DNA of 64,000 bases from Aggregatilinea lenta (GCF_003569045.1 NZ_BFCB01000003.1:2836911-2900910), one strand, 5' to 3'. Positions 16,370-25,400 are shown, counted from the first letter of the stretch. Notes: a model not told the origin generated them from the sequence alone. Numbers and translations are program-made.

Positions 16370-17563
16370 GTGGACGATGAATTTAGTGATACTGGTAAGC
16401 ATGAGTCACATCTCGTATTCCTGGCAACCTTACTCGAAAAAGCCGAAAATCAGGGTTTCCTGACGACGGACGACGTCCTAGAGGCGGTCCCGGACGCTGA
16501 CGAAGCGATGGACCACCTGGATGAAATCTTCTCCTGGCTGAACACTGCCGGTGTCGAAGTGTTTGGCGACAAGCCCGGCGACGTCGGCTCCCAGGACCTC
16601 GACAGCGCCAGTCTCGACGATGACGACGACGAAGCGTTCGATCTCAGCAGCGTCTCGTCGGACGATACCGTTGGGCTGTACCTCAAAGAAATGGCGCGCG
16701 TCCCACTGCTCACAACGGAAGAAGAAGTGGATCTGGCGAAGCGGCTCGAAGCCGGGAATTTTGCGCGTGCCGAGCTGGCCCGCCTCGACGGCAGCGCCTC
16801 GCCGGAAATGGCTGCCGCGCTGGACGCGCTCGTCGAAGATGGCAAGGCTGCGCGCGATCATCTCATCAAGGCCAACACTCGCCTGGTGGTGAGCATCGCG
16901 AAGAAATACATGGGGCGGGGGGTGCACTTCCTCGACCTGATCCAGGAAGGCAACCTGGGCCTGATGAAGGCCGTCGAGAAGTTCGACTACACGCGCGGCT
17001 ACCGCTTCAGCACGTACGCGACGTGGTGGATCCGCCAGACGATCACCCGTGCCATCGCCGACCAGGGCCGCACCATTCGCGTCCCAGTGCATATGTCCGA
17101 CCGCATCCGGCGGCTGTACAAGACCGCGCGCCAGCTTGAGCAGGAAATGGGCCGCAAGCCCACGCCCGAAGAGATCGCCGAGCGCATGGACCTGGAGCCG
17201 CGCAAAGTGCAGTGGATGCTCAAAGTAAGCTGGCGTCCGATGAGTCTGGAGCGCCCGGTGGGCGAAGAGGAAGACAGCGAGCTGGGCAGCTTCATCGAAG
17301 ACCTGACCACGCCCACGCCCACCCAGAGCGCGTACCAGAACCTGCTGCACGAAAAGGTCGAAGAAGTGCTGGGCACGCTGACCGCCCGCGAGGCGCGCAT
17401 CCTGGCGCTGCGCTTCGGGCTGCAAAACGGGCGCAGCTACACGCTCGAAGAGGTTGGCCAGAAGTTCGGCCTGACGCGCGAGCGCATCCGCCAGATCGAA
17501 GGCAAGGCGCTGCGCCGCCTGCGCCACCCGCGCCGGTCGCGGCAGCTGCGCGACTTCACATAA
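16370..17563 (+). CDS. sigA: Primary RNA polymerase sigma factor (sigma-70, RpoD/SigA)
   Basis: The 397-residue protein directs RNA polymerase to housekeeping promoters. An acidic N-terminal region 1.1-like part (1-100) includes DDDDDE. Then come region 1.2 ([21 protein letters not shown]), region 2 ([53 protein letters not shown]), region 3 ([11 protein letters not shown]) and region 4 with the helix-turn-helix [21 protein letters not shown]. The C-terminal [13 protein letters not shown] is the usual end of group 1 factors. The start is GTG at 16370 after a GGGGGG tract. A strong terminator follows. Confidence 0.96.
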   Translation: MDDEFSDTGKHESHLVFLATLLEKAENQGFLTTDDVLEAVPDADEAMDHLDEIFSWLNTAGVEVFGDKPGDVGSQDLDSASLDDDDDEAFDLSSVSSDDTVGLYLKEMARVPLLTTEEEVDLAKRLEAGNFARAELARLDGSASPEMAAALDALVEDGKAARDHLIKANTRLVVSIAKKYMGRGVHFLDLIQEGNLGLMKAVEKFDYTRGYRFSTYATWWIRQTITRAIADQGRTIRVPVHMSDRIRRLYKTARQLEQEMGRKPTPEEIAERMDLEPRKVQWMLKVSWRPMSLERPVGEEEDSELGSFIEDLTTPTPTQSAYQNLLHEKVEEVLGTLTAREARILALRFGLQNGRSYTLEEVGQKFGLTRERIRQIEGKALRRLRHPRRSRQLRDFT

Positions 17564-17597
17564 ATTCGCGCACTCGCCGTCTCGCCCACGTTCACCC

Positions 17598-17624
17598 AAC
17601 GCCACTCTTGCAGTGGCGTTTTTT
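17598..17624 (+). terminator. Rho-independent terminator after sigA
   Basis: Perfect 9-bp stem AACGCCACT/AGTGGCGTT with a 5-nt loop and a following T-run of six, 35 bp after the sigA stop. Confidence 0.95.
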
Positions 17625-17721
17625 CTGCCTGAGGTCGGTTGACATTCCCCCCTAATCCCCGTATACTCCCAACCGTCGCGTACGTCTATCCCGCCACTTC
17701 CCGCGTGAGGAGGCTGTGTCC

Positions 17722-18411
17722 ATGCAAGGTAACGGTAGCTTCCGCCTGATCGTCCGGCGCGGTCCGCAACCCAACCAAGTCTACGAGTTGAATAAGGGCA
17801 TCATCACCATTGGCCGCGACATCACGAACGATATCGTGATTAATGATCCCGAAGTCAGCCGCCATCATGCCCGCCTGACCCAAACCGGCGCGGGCTATAC
17901 ACTTGAGGATCTGGGTTCGACCAACGGCACCTTCGTCAACGGTCAGCGACTGACAGGCGCGCGTCCGCTGGCGAACGGCGATATGGTGGGCATGGGTGAA
18001 ACCGTGACACTGGCCTACGAGGCGATGATGCCCGCATCTTACGCGGACCCCGGTCGCGCCTCGACGATGGTGAATCCGGCGCAACAGAACCAGAACATCG
18101 ACTACGCGCCCGCGCCGTCAGTGGGCTACGCGCAGCCCCAGCCGGAGTACGCGCAGCCGGGTTATGCTCAGCCGCAGCCGTACGCGGCGCAGCAGGCTCC
18201 CGGCGGGTACGAGTACGATTACCAGGACGAGAATTACGAGAGCAGCGGTATGAGCCGCTGGCTGATCCTGGGCTGCGGCTGTTTCCTGGTGCTGTGCATC
18301 ATGACCTCGGTGATCAGTGTGATCGTCATCGACTCACAGTGCCTGTGGGGCGATATCCCGGTTGTCTCTGACATGTTCAATCTGGGCGTCAAGGACGGGG
18401 CCTGCCAGTAG
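17722..18411 (+). CDS. FHA-domain protein with C-terminal membrane helix
   Basis: About 229 residues. An N-terminal forkhead-associated domain (residues 5-95) keeps the phosphothreonine-binding set: IGRDITND, SRHHARL and STNGTFVNG. A Pro/Gln/Tyr-rich low-complexity linker (about 110-165, with repeated YAQPQP-like units) leads to one transmembrane helix (ILGCGCFLVLCIMTSVISVIVI) and a short tail. FHA domains read phosphorylated Thr on partners, so it probably works with a Ser/Thr kinase. The only kinase-like gene in this window is 18 kb away and looks inactive. An ATG at 17722 sits 9 bp from GAGGAGG; the GTG at 17716 is too close to it. Confidence 0.85.
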   Translation: MQGNGSFRLIVRRGPQPNQVYELNKGIITIGRDITNDIVINDPEVSRHHARLTQTGAGYTLEDLGSTNGTFVNGQRLTGARPLANGDMVGMGETVTLAYEAMMPASYADPGRASTMVNPAQQNQNIDYAPAPSVGYAQPQPEYAQPGYAQPQPYAAQQAPGGYEYDYQDENYESSGMSRWLILGCGCFLVLCIMTSVISVIVIDSQCLWGDIPVVSDMFNLGVKDGACQ

Positions 18412-18451
18412 GCGCGCACGCCGGTGGGTGCTGCACTCATGAAGATATTCG

Positions 18452-18477
18452 AACCGCCCGGCTGCCGGGCGGTTTTT
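18452..18477 (+). terminator. Rho-independent terminator after the FHA gene
   Basis: Perfect 8-bp stem CCGCCCGG/CCGGGCGG with a 3-nt loop and TTTTT (18473-18477). Confidence 0.95.
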
Positions 18478-18498
18478 GATCGGTCGCTCGATCAGGTT

Positions 18499-18507
18499 TG
18501 CTATAAT
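18499..18507 (+). promoter_or_regulatory. Extended -10 promoter element for moeA
   Basis: TGCTATAAT is a perfect extended -10 (TGnTATAAT), 38 bp before the moeA start and just after the preceding terminator. No good -35 is visible, which suits the extended -10 class. The 13-mer GGTTTGCTATAAT recurs at 24094-24106. Confidence 0.6.
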
Positions 18508-18544
18508 GGCTTTGCATTCGTTTGAGTGAAATGAGGGCTTGCTT

Positions 18545-19786
18545 GTGCCAGAATTAATGAGCGTCGAAGAGGTCGTGCAGCGCGTGCTCGGCCAGATCGT
18601 CCGGCTGGACGCGGAAAACGTCGTCGCGGTGGATGCGCTGGGGCGGGTGCTGGCGGAAGACGTCGTGGCCGACGCGGATATCCCGCCGTTCGCCAATTCC
18701 AGTATGGACGGCTACGCGCTGCGAGCCGCTGACACCACGGGAGCGTCGGCGGAGCATCCGGTGCGGCTGAACGTCGTGGCGGACATCCCGGCAGGGCACG
18801 TTTCGGAGCGCGCGATCGGTGCGGGTGAGGCTGCGCGGATCATGACCGGCGCGCCGCTGCCGCCGGGCGCGGATGCGGTGGTGCAGGTCGAGCTGACGGA
18901 CGCCGAATGGACGCGCGACGATACGGCGGATCTCGCGGGATCGGTCGGCATAGTGAGCGCCGCCGACGCGGGTGACAACGTACGCGACGCCGGTGAGGAC
19001 CTGCGGCAGGGGCAGGCCGTGCTGCGCGCCGGAACGGTGCTGCGCCCGCAGGACCTGGGCGTGCTGGTGTCGTTAGGCCGCACCCAGGTGAGCGTCGTGC
19101 GCCAGCCGCGCGTGGCGATCATCGCCACCGGCGACGAGTTGGTCGAGGCGGGGGAACCACTCGGCCCCGGCCAGATCCGCAATAGCAACAGCGCCGTGAT
19201 CGCCGGGCTGGTGTCGCAGAACGGCGGCATCCCGATCCGGCTGCCGATCGCGAAAGACAATCTGGACGCCGTACGCGAGCGGTTTGCGGAGGCGCTCGCC
19301 GCGCAGCCGGACCTGATCGTCAGCACGGCGGGCGTGTCGGTGGGCGCGCACGACCTCGTGCGCGCGGTGATCGAAGAACTGGGTGAGCTGGCGCTGTGGC
19401 GCGTCAACCTGCGCCCCGGCAAGCCGCTCGCCTATGGGCGCGTGGGCAGCGTGCCGTTCTTCGGACTGCCGGGAAACCCGGTATCGACCATGATCACCTT
19501 CGACCTGTTCGTGCGTCCGGCGATACTCAAGCAGGGGGGACGCCCGCTCGCCGCGCCGGTGACGACCGCTGTCGTGACCGAAGACATGACGTTCGACGGG
19601 CGCGAAACGTACATGCGTGTGACGCTGCGGCAGGACGGCGACAGGCTCGTCGCGGAAACGACCGGCACGCAAAGCTCCGGGGCGCTGCTGTCGATGGTCC
19701 TGGCGGACGGGCTGCTGATCGTGCCCGCCGGAACGACTCACGTCGCGGCAGGCACGGAACTGGGTGTGCGCCTGCTGCGCGCCTGA
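18545..19786 (+). CDS. moeA: Molybdopterin molybdotransferase MoeA
   Basis: Inserts molybdenum into adenylated molybdopterin, the last step of molybdenum cofactor synthesis. The roughly 413-residue product has domain order III-I-II-IV typical of MoeA/gephyrin. Visible are NSSMDGYALRAADT, the RIMTGAPLPPGADAVV block, IIATGDELVEAGEPLGPGQIRNSNS, the MPT-binding STAGVSVGAHDLV and LRPGKPLAYG, and FGLPGNPVSTMITFDLF. GTG at 18545 is seven bases after GAGGG and is preferred over TTG at 18539. A mog-type gene lies 20 kb downstream and a possible Moco enzyme 6 kb away. Confidence 0.94.
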   Translation: MPELMSVEEVVQRVLGQIVRLDAENVVAVDALGRVLAEDVVADADIPPFANSSMDGYALRAADTTGASAEHPVRLNVVADIPAGHVSERAIGAGEAARIMTGAPLPPGADAVVQVELTDAEWTRDDTADLAGSVGIVSAADAGDNVRDAGEDLRQGQAVLRAGTVLRPQDLGVLVSLGRTQVSVVRQPRVAIIATGDELVEAGEPLGPGQIRNSNSAVIAGLVSQNGGIPIRLPIAKDNLDAVRERFAEALAAQPDLIVSTAGVSVGAHDLVRAVIEELGELALWRVNLRPGKPLAYGRVGSVPFFGLPGNPVSTMITFDLFVRPAILKQGGRPLAAPVTTAVVTEDMTFDGRETYMRVTLRQDGDRLVAETTGTQSSGALLSMVLADGLLIVPAGTTHVAAGTELGVRLLRA

Positions 19787-19809
19787 GCGCAAAATACGAG
19801 CGACAAAAC

Positions 19810-19843
19810 ACGAGGGACGCCACTTTACAGCGTCCCTCGTTTG
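19810..19843. terminator. Bidirectional terminator between moeA and the ferredoxin reductase gene
   Basis: ACGAGGGACGC (19810-19820) pairs perfectly with GCGTCCCTCGT (19830-19840), 11 bp with a 9-nt loop. There are A-rich bases on the left and TTTGTT-like bases on the right, so it can serve both convergent genes. Confidence 0.85.
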
Positions 19844-19868
19844 TTATGCGGTGAATGTTCCGACGGCG

Positions 19869-21296
19869 TCACTGGCTGCCAACCGTCTCCGTTTCGTGTG
19901 TGGCTTCGGCCAGGGCCGCGAGCATTTCTTCGACGCGACAGAACTTGACGCGGGGCCGCCCCAGGCGCTGGCCGCGCTCCTGTTCGAGGCGATCGAGGAT
20001 CTGCCAGTCCTGGTATGTGACGTAGCGCACGTTGTGCGCGTGCAGCAGCGCTTCGAGGCTGCCGCGCGAAGGCGAGGCGGGATGCAGCAGCGCGTTTTCG
20101 GCCACGTCCGCGATGAGTTGCTGCGCGGTTTCCTGCGCATCCGGCTTGTTGGTGCCGATGATGCCGGTCGGCCCACGCTTGATCCAGCCCACCGCGTACT
20201 CGCCCGGCTGTACCGCCCCGGCAAGATCCGTGACGCGTCCGGCGCGGTTGGGGATGATGCCGCGCGCCGTGTCGAAGGGCACGCCGGGCAGCGCGACGCC
20301 CCGGTAGCCGATGGAGCGAAACACCAGCCCGACCGGCAGCGTTTCGTACTCGCCGGTTGGCCGGGACCGCAGGGAACCGTCACCGGCGCGATACAGCTCG
20401 TTTTTCACGACACGGATCGCTTCCACGCGCGTCGTGCCCAGGATCTCAACCGGCGACACCAGGAAGCGCAGATCGATCGTTTTGGGTTTGCCCTGGACGG
20501 GCAGCTCTGAGTAGTGACGCAGGATTTCCAGGTTGCGGTCCACGCTGCGGTCCGCGCCCATCTCGATCATCGCTTCGGTCAGCGGATCGAGCACCAGTTC
20601 GGCGGGATCGACGTGTACTTCCGCACCGCCGAGTTCTTCGAGTTCCTTCAGTTCCGGGTTGGTGAAGGCCGCCTGCGCCGGACCGCGACGGCCCAGCATG
20701 TAGATCGTCTTCACACGGCTGCGGCGCAGCGCGTCCAGCGCATAGTCGGCGATGTCGGTGGCGCACAGCTCGTCCGGCGTGCGGGCGAGGATGCGCACTA
20801 CGTCCATTGCGACGTTACCGTTTCCGATCACCGCGACGCTTTCCGCGTTGAGGTCGAACCGGCGGCCTGTGTAGTCGGGATGGCCGTTGTACCAGCCGAC
20901 AAAGTCCGTCGCGGCGTGGCTGCCGGAGAGATCCTCGCCGGGAATGCCCAGCTTACGATCGGTTTGCGCGCCGACCGCGTAGACGATGGCGTGATAATGC
21001 CGCGTCAGATCGGCGCGCGTGAGATCCTCGCCGACCGTCACGTTGCCGTAGAAGCGGAAACTGGGCGACGACGCGATGCGGTCATAGGCACGTGTGACGG
21101 TTTTGATCTTGGGATGATCGGGAGCGACACCGCCGCGCACCAGTCCAAACGGCGTGGGCAGCCGGTCGAACATGTCGATCTCGACGGCGAGACCTTTTTG
21201 CTTAAAGAGCTGTTCGGCAAGGTAGAACCCCGCAGGGCCTGAGCCGATGATAGCAACCCGAAGCGGGTTAGCAAAAGTGCCCGGCTGGTAGGTCAT
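19869..21296 (-). CDS. fprA: Ferredoxin/adrenodoxin-NADP+ reductase (FprA-like)
   Basis: The 475-residue flavoprotein moves electrons between NADPH and ferredoxin. It has the FAD-binding RVAIIGSGPAGFYLAEQL, DMFDRLPTPFGLVRGGVAPDHPKIK and FYGNVTVG. The NADP-binding part shows VAVIGNGNVAMDVVRILAR and the LGRRGPAQAAFT motif, and FAD contacts come late in YAVGWIKRGPTGIIGTNK. This is the adrenodoxin-reductase fold (GltD-like), not the plant-type FNR. The ATG at 21296 begins MTYQPGTF with GAGGAGA upstream; the frame extends further but without family signal. No ferredoxin gene is adjacent. Confidence 0.9.
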   Translation of the reverse strand: MTYQPGTFANPLRVAIIGSGPAGFYLAEQLFKQKGLAVEIDMFDRLPTPFGLVRGGVAPDHPKIKTVTRAYDRIASSPSFRFYGNVTVGEDLTRADLTRHYHAIVYAVGAQTDRKLGIPGEDLSGSHAATDFVGWYNGHPDYTGRRFDLNAESVAVIGNGNVAMDVVRILARTPDELCATDIADYALDALRRSRVKTIYMLGRRGPAQAAFTNPELKELEELGGAEVHVDPAELVLDPLTEAMIEMGADRSVDRNLEILRHYSELPVQGKPKTIDLRFLVSPVEILGTTRVEAIRVVKNELYRAGDGSLRSRPTGEYETLPVGLVFRSIGYRGVALPGVPFDTARGIIPNRAGRVTDLAGAVQPGEYAVGWIKRGPTGIIGTNKPDAQETAQQLIADVAENALLHPASPSRGSLEALLHAHNVRYVTYQDWQILDRLEQERGQRLGRPRVKFCRVEEMLAALAEATHETETVGSQ

Positions 21297-21703
21297 AATT
21301 GGCGACGTCTCCTCGGTTACAACTACAATCCGGCGAAGCACGACCACAGACAAACTTGGCGCAGCGTCTCTTCATTAGATGCTGTCCGTTGTCATGGGGA
21401 TGCGGTCATTCCAGAATTTAGGTTCCAGGCAGGAAACCGGCTAAAATACGCGCGAATCTGTGGCCGGGTGAACAGGCCATGTGGCTGCCTCGGCTGGGCC
21501 ACCATGCGACCTTGAACCGGAAGATTTTCCCCACGCAGATATGCTTGATAAGGATCTTGATTATCTATACAAATCGTACCACGATTGACCCAAAGTATGC
21601 TAACCCATGTTCGAACCTCTTTTGCCGTGCAAATCGCCCAAAGCCGAAGTGGACTGGATTGGGTATGCTCCTGGTTTGTTTCCGTGCTGTAAGGTAGGAG
21701 CCG
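21297..21703. other. Divergent spacer with no gene
   Basis: About 400 bp between the reductase gene (minus) and proB (plus). It is locally AT-richer (21530-21620) and must hold both promoters, but I see no hexamer pair good enough to call. No conserved RNA motif is recognised. Confidence 0.4.
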
Positions 21704-22816
21704 ATGGGAATAAACGGACGTGAGGCGACGGTGGTCGTCAAGTTGGGCACGAGCACGCTGACCGGCGGAACGTCCCGGCTGTCACGGCCCCATATGGTTG
21801 AAATCGTGCGGCAGGTAGCCACGCTGCGCAAAGAGGGCTGCCGGATCGTAGTCGTGTCGTCGGGCGCGATGGCCGCCGGGCGCGAGCTACTCGGCTATCC
21901 CCAACTGCCTAACCATCTGCCCGCCAAGCAGATGTTAAGCGCCGTGGGGCAGGGCTATCTGATCGAGGTGTACCGGCTGCTATTCCGGCTCTACGACGTG
22001 GAGATCGGGCAGGTGCTGCTGACGCACGCCGATCTGTCGCATCGAACGCGTTACCTGAACGCGCGCGATACGCTGAACACGCTGCTCGACTATGGCATCG
22101 TGCCGATCGTCAACGAGAACGACACCGTCGCCGTCGAGGAAATCAAGGTGGGCGACAATGACAACCTGTCGGCCCAGATCGCGGGGCTGCTGCACTCCGA
22201 CCAGTTGATCATGCTAACGGACCAGGACGGATTATACGACCACGATCCGCGCACCGATCCGCGTGCGACGCTGATCGCGGAGGTGCACACCATCGACGAG
22301 GACCTGATGGCTCTGGCGGGCGTGAGTGTTTCCGGGCTGGGCGTTGGGGGTATGGTTACGAAAATCCAGGCGGCGCGGTTGGCAACGCGCGCGGGCACGC
22401 GCACGGTGATCGCCAATGGGCGGACGCCGGATGCGCTGCTGCGCATCGTGCATGGCGAAGCGTTGGGCACGGCCTTCGTGCCGCCCCAGGAACACGTCGA
22501 GGGGCGCAAGCGCTGGCTGCTGGCCGAGCGTCCGCAGGGGCAGGTGGTGGTCGACGAGGGCGCGTCGGAGATGATCCGGCTGCGCGGCGCGAGTCTGCTG
22601 CCGGTGGGTATTCGCAGCATCGCGCACGACTTCGAGCGCGGGGCCGTGGTGATGATCGAGGACAGCGAAGGGCACGCGCTGGCGCATGGCCTGGTCAACT
22701 ACAGCAGCGCCGAGCTGCAACGGCTGCGCGGCCACCGGTCGCAAGACATTGTCGAGATTCTTGGCTACACTTACGGCGACGAGGCGATTCACCGCGACAA
22801 TATGGTACTCGTGTAA
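21704..22816 (+). CDS. proB: Glutamate 5-kinase
   Basis: Phosphorylates L-glutamate to gamma-glutamyl phosphate, the first step of proline synthesis. The 370-residue product has an amino-acid kinase domain (VVVKLGTSTLTGG, VVSSGAMAAGRELLG, IVNENDTVAVEEIKVGDNDNLSAQIAGL, LTDQDGLYDHDPR) and a C-terminal PUA domain from about residue 275 (GQVVVDEGASEMIRLRGASLLPVGI). The PUA-containing form is the usual bacterial enzyme. The ATG at 21704 follows GGTAGGAG. proA starts 13 bp after its stop, so the two form an operon and hand over an unstable intermediate. Confidence 0.95.
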   Translation: MGINGREATVVVKLGTSTLTGGTSRLSRPHMVEIVRQVATLRKEGCRIVVVSSGAMAAGRELLGYPQLPNHLPAKQMLSAVGQGYLIEVYRLLFRLYDVEIGQVLLTHADLSHRTRYLNARDTLNTLLDYGIVPIVNENDTVAVEEIKVGDNDNLSAQIAGLLHSDQLIMLTDQDGLYDHDPRTDPRATLIAEVHTIDEDLMALAGVSVSGLGVGGMVTKIQAARLATRAGTRTVIANGRTPDALLRIVHGEALGTAFVPPQEHVEGRKRWLLAERPQGQVVVDEGASEMIRLRGASLLPVGIRSIAHDFERGAVVMIEDSEGHALAHGLVNYSSAELQRLRGHRSQDIVEILGYTYGDEAIHRDNMVLV

Positions 22817-22829
22817 AGGAGGACGGCGG

Positions 22830-24086
22830 ATGGCAGTAGATATGCAGCTCACCGGCAAACAGGCGAAGGCTGCGGCTCTGGAGCTGCGGCGATTCACGAC
22901 AGCACAGAAGAACGCCGCACTTTATACGATTGCGGACGCGATCGAGACGCGCAGCGAAAAGATCCTCCAGCAGAACGCGGCGGACATGGACGACGCCCGC
23001 GCCGCCGGACTTTCGAGCGCGATGCTGGACCGGCTCAACCTGACGGGCCGCCTGCCGGGAATCGCCGCCGACGTGCGCCACGTTGCCTCACTGCCCGATC
23101 CCGTCGGCGAGGAGTTCGACGCGCAGACGCTGCCCAACGGCCTGCAGATCCGCAAGCGCCGCGTCCCGATCGGCGTGCTGGGCGTGATCTACGAGGCCCG
23201 GCCCAACGTGACGGTGGACGTAGTGGCACTCGCCCTGAAGACCAGCAACGCGGTGATTCTGCGCGGCGGGTCCGAAACACTGCGCAGCAACGCCGCGATC
23301 GTGGACGTGATCCAGGATACGCTGAGCGCGATCGACTTTCCGGACTGCGTCGTGCAGCTCATCCGCGATTCGGACCGGAAGTACGTCGGCGAGCTGCTAC
23401 GGCTGAGCGACTACGTGGACATGATTATCCCACGTGGGGGCGCGTCGCTGCACAAATTCTGCCGCGAGAACAGCTCTGTGCCCGTGATCACCGGCGGTAT
23501 CGGGATCTGTCACCTCTATGTGGACCACACCGCCGACATCGACAAGGCCGTCGACGTGATCTACAACGCCAAAGTCCAGCGTCCGTCGGTCTGCAACGCG
23601 CTCGACACGGTCCTGGTGCAGCGCAGCGTGGCGGACACCATCGTGCCGCGCATCGTCGAGCGACTGGGGCAGGCGCGAGTCCACTTCAAGGCCGATGCGG
23701 AAGCCGAAAAGTTGGTCGCCGGGCAGCCGGGCGTCGAAGCGGCGGGTGAGGGCGACTGGGACGTGGAATGGCTCGACCTGATCCTGGGCATTCACGTGGT
23801 CGAGGGTCTGGACGAGGCGATCCAGCACATTCAGACGCACAGCACCGATCACTCAGATGGCATCCTCTCGTCCGACCCGGACTCGATTGGGCGCTTTCTG
23901 AACGAAATCGACTCGGCGGCGGTGTACGCCAATGCCTCGACGCGCTTCACCGACGGAGGGCAGTTCGGGCTGGGGGCGGAGATCGCCGTGAGCACGCAGA
24001 AGCTGCACGCGCGCGGCCCGATGGGGCTGCAGGAACTGACCAGCTACAAGTGGATCGTCGAGGGCGATGGGCACGTTCGCCCCTGA
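22830..24086 (+). CDS. proA: Gamma-glutamyl phosphate reductase
   Basis: Reduces gamma-glutamyl phosphate to glutamate semialdehyde with NADPH, the second step of proline synthesis. The 418-residue aldehyde-dehydrogenase-fold protein shows RRVPIGVLGVIYEARPNVTVD, LRGGSETLRSN, IPRGGASLHKFCREN, HLYVDHTADIDKA and the catalytic cysteine in VQRPSVCNALDT. It ends with ASTRFTDGGQFGLGAEIAVSTQKLHARGPMGL, a diagnostic ProA block. A strong AAAGGAGGA lies just before the ATG at 22830, so the longer upstream frame into proB is not used. proC is not in the window. Confidence 0.96.
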   Translation: MAVDMQLTGKQAKAAALELRRFTTAQKNAALYTIADAIETRSEKILQQNAADMDDARAAGLSSAMLDRLNLTGRLPGIAADVRHVASLPDPVGEEFDAQTLPNGLQIRKRRVPIGVLGVIYEARPNVTVDVVALALKTSNAVILRGGSETLRSNAAIVDVIQDTLSAIDFPDCVVQLIRDSDRKYVGELLRLSDYVDMIIPRGGASLHKFCRENSSVPVITGGIGICHLYVDHTADIDKAVDVIYNAKVQRPSVCNALDTVLVQRSVADTIVPRIVERLGQARVHFKADAEAEKLVAGQPGVEAAGEGDWDVEWLDLILGIHVVEGLDEAIQHIQTHSTDHSDGILSSDPDSIGRFLNEIDSAAVYANASTRFTDGGQFGLGAEIAVSTQKLHARGPMGLQELTSYKWIVEGDGHVRP

Positions 24087-24093
24087 GAAATCG

Positions 24094-24145
24094 GGTTTGC
24101 TATAATCTGCGAGCCGCTGCGTGGCATATCAGCGGCTCGCTTTTT
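24094..24145 (+). terminator. Terminator after proA, with an embedded extended -10 motif
   Basis: GCGAGCCGCTG (24109-24119) pairs perfectly with CAGCGGCTCGC (24130-24140), 11 bp, followed by TTTTTG. Only 2 bp upstream lies TGCTATAAT (24098-24106), a perfect extended -10 identical over 13 bases to the one before moeA. The hairpin is a clear terminator; whether the motif initiates transcription is unknown. Confidence 0.9.
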
Positions 24146-24218
24146 GTTTTCCCTTCGGCTGTGCCACGCAAGCAGTCTTTCTATTCGACTGGTTCAGACT
24201 GTTAGCGAATTTGGTTTT

Positions 24219-24245
24219 GTAGGGGCAGTTCATGAACTGCCCTAC
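24219..24245. repeat. GTAGGGGC-type palindrome
   Basis: GTAGGGGCAGTTC followed by ATGAACTGCCCTAC is a palindrome with one base missing. It resembles the unit at 8440-8534 and adjoins the tandem repeat that follows. Confidence 0.65.
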
Positions 24246-24446
24246 GAAACACCATCGCGCTGCGTTCGCCCACAGTACCGCCGCGGCGGGACGGAGAACA
24301 AGGAACAAGCAAAGGCAAAAACGGGCGGAGCAAGCCCCGCCCCTACGAAACACCATCGCGCCGCGTTCGCCCACAGTACCGCAAGCGGAGGGAAGGGGAA
24401 ACAAGGGAAAAGCAAAGGTAAGAAACGGGTGGAGCAAGCCCCGCCC
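24242..24446. repeat. Two tandem copies of a ~101-104 bp repeat
   Basis: Copy one starts at 24242 and copy two at 24343. Both open CTACGAAACACCATCGCGC, continue GCGTTCGCCCACAGTACCGC, diverge in the middle and close GCAAAGG, CGGAGCAAGCCCCGCCCCTA (with one change). The closing part is itself a palindrome-like GTAGGGGCGGGGCTTGCTCC unit. The 24140-24580 spacer holds these repeats and a hairpin but no gene. Confidence 0.75.
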
Positions 24447-24469
24447 CTACAAATGAAGGGCCGGTGGGC

Positions 24470-24508
24470 GAGTGAGAAACCGGCACTCTCGCTCAAAAAA
24501 GTGCATAA
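24470..24508. repeat. Dispersed hairpin repeat, copy 1
   Basis: GAGTGAGA, AACCGGCA, CTCTCGCTC form an 8-bp hairpin (one G-T pair), followed by AAAAAAGTGCATAAC. A near-identical copy is at 51206-51240. Both copies lie just beyond the 3' end of a minus-strand gene. Confidence 0.6.
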
Positions 24509-24532
24509 CTGCCTCCATAGACCGTCCAGGCG

Positions 24533-24562
24533 CAAAAAACGCGCCGGTATATCCGGCGCGTT
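24533..24562 (-). terminator. Terminator of the molybdopterin oxidoreductase gene
   Basis: On the minus strand AACGCGCCGG pairs with CCGGCGCGTT (10 bp, 5-nt loop) and is followed by a T-run, 20 bp beyond the stop codon. Confidence 0.9.
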
Positions 24563-24581
24563 GGCATGTCACGAAGGCGGC

Positions 24582-25202
24582 CTAGAATAGACCCCGGCGC
24601 TGGTAGCGTTCTTCCCTCCACGGATCGCCGTCGTTGTGGTAACCTGCCTGCTCCCAGAAGCCCGGCTTGTCGACCGTACTGAATTCCAGCTTGCGCAGCC
24701 ACTTGGCGCTTTTCCAGAAGTAACGCTGCGGCACGAACGTGCGCACCGGGTAGCCGTGGTCCGGCTCCAGGTAGTCCCCGTTGAACTTCCATGCCAGCAG
24801 CACGTCGTCTTCCAGCATCACATCGAGCGGCAAATTGGTGGTGAAGCCGTGCTCGCAATGCGCGATTACAAACCTGGCGCTCGGCTTGACGCCAAACATC
24901 TGGATGAAGTCGCGGAAGCGCGGGCCTTCCCAGACGGTGTCGAATTTGCTCCAGCCGGTCACGCAGTGGATGTCCGTGTGCACCTCGACGGTCGGGAGCT
25001 GCTTGAACGCCTCCCAATCCCAGTGCATCTCGTTCTCGACTTCGCCGAACACTTGCAGATCCCAGGTGGCGGGATCGAAGCCGGGAACCGTGCCGTAATG
25101 GAGCACCGGGAACTTGAGCGTCAAGGATTGGTTGGGCGGCAGGCGGCCCTCGGATTTAACGCGTTTTTCCTCTTCGCGGCGGTGCAGAAAGTTGTCGATC
25201 AT
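24582..25202 (-). CDS. Molybdopterin-dependent oxidoreductase (sulfite oxidase fold)
   Basis: The 206-residue protein corresponds to the molybdopterin-binding domain of the sulfite oxidase/MsrP family. It shows HTDIHCVTGWSKFDTVWEG with the Mo-ligand cysteine at residue 80, AHCEHGFTTNLPLDVML, the PDHGYPVRTFVPQRYFWKSAKWL block that contacts the cofactor and a short C-terminus. There is no signal peptide or Tat motif, and the dimerisation domain of true sulfite oxidases is absent, so it should be cytosolic with an unknown substrate. moeA and a mog gene elsewhere in the window supply the cofactor pathway. Confidence 0.87.
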   Translation of the reverse strand: MIDNFLHRREEEKRVKSEGRLPPNQSLTLKFPVLHYGTVPGFDPATWDLQVFGEVENEMHWDWEAFKQLPTVEVHTDIHCVTGWSKFDTVWEGPRFRDFIQMFGVKPSARFVIAHCEHGFTTNLPLDVMLEDDVLLAWKFNGDYLEPDHGYPVRTFVPQRYFWKSAKWLRKLEFSTVDKPGFWEQAGYHNDGDPWREERYQRRGLF

Positions 25203-25400
25203 GAGGTTTCCTCACTGCAATACGCAGGCATGTTGTGAGTGGTGCGCTAGATATACCACATTGCGCGCGGTCGGGGCAAACCGAATTTGCGGGTTGAGTC
25301 TGAAGCGCACATTCGGTAGTTCGGCCAATTTACATCTGCCGAAAGACGGGTACTATGAGATCAGCGAATAGATCGTCTTAAGCGCAAAAGGAGCAGCCTG

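Noticed and set aside
24242..24446. Tandem repeat as a CRISPR array
   Set aside because: Only two units of about 100 bp, with no short regular repeat-spacer pattern and no cas genes.
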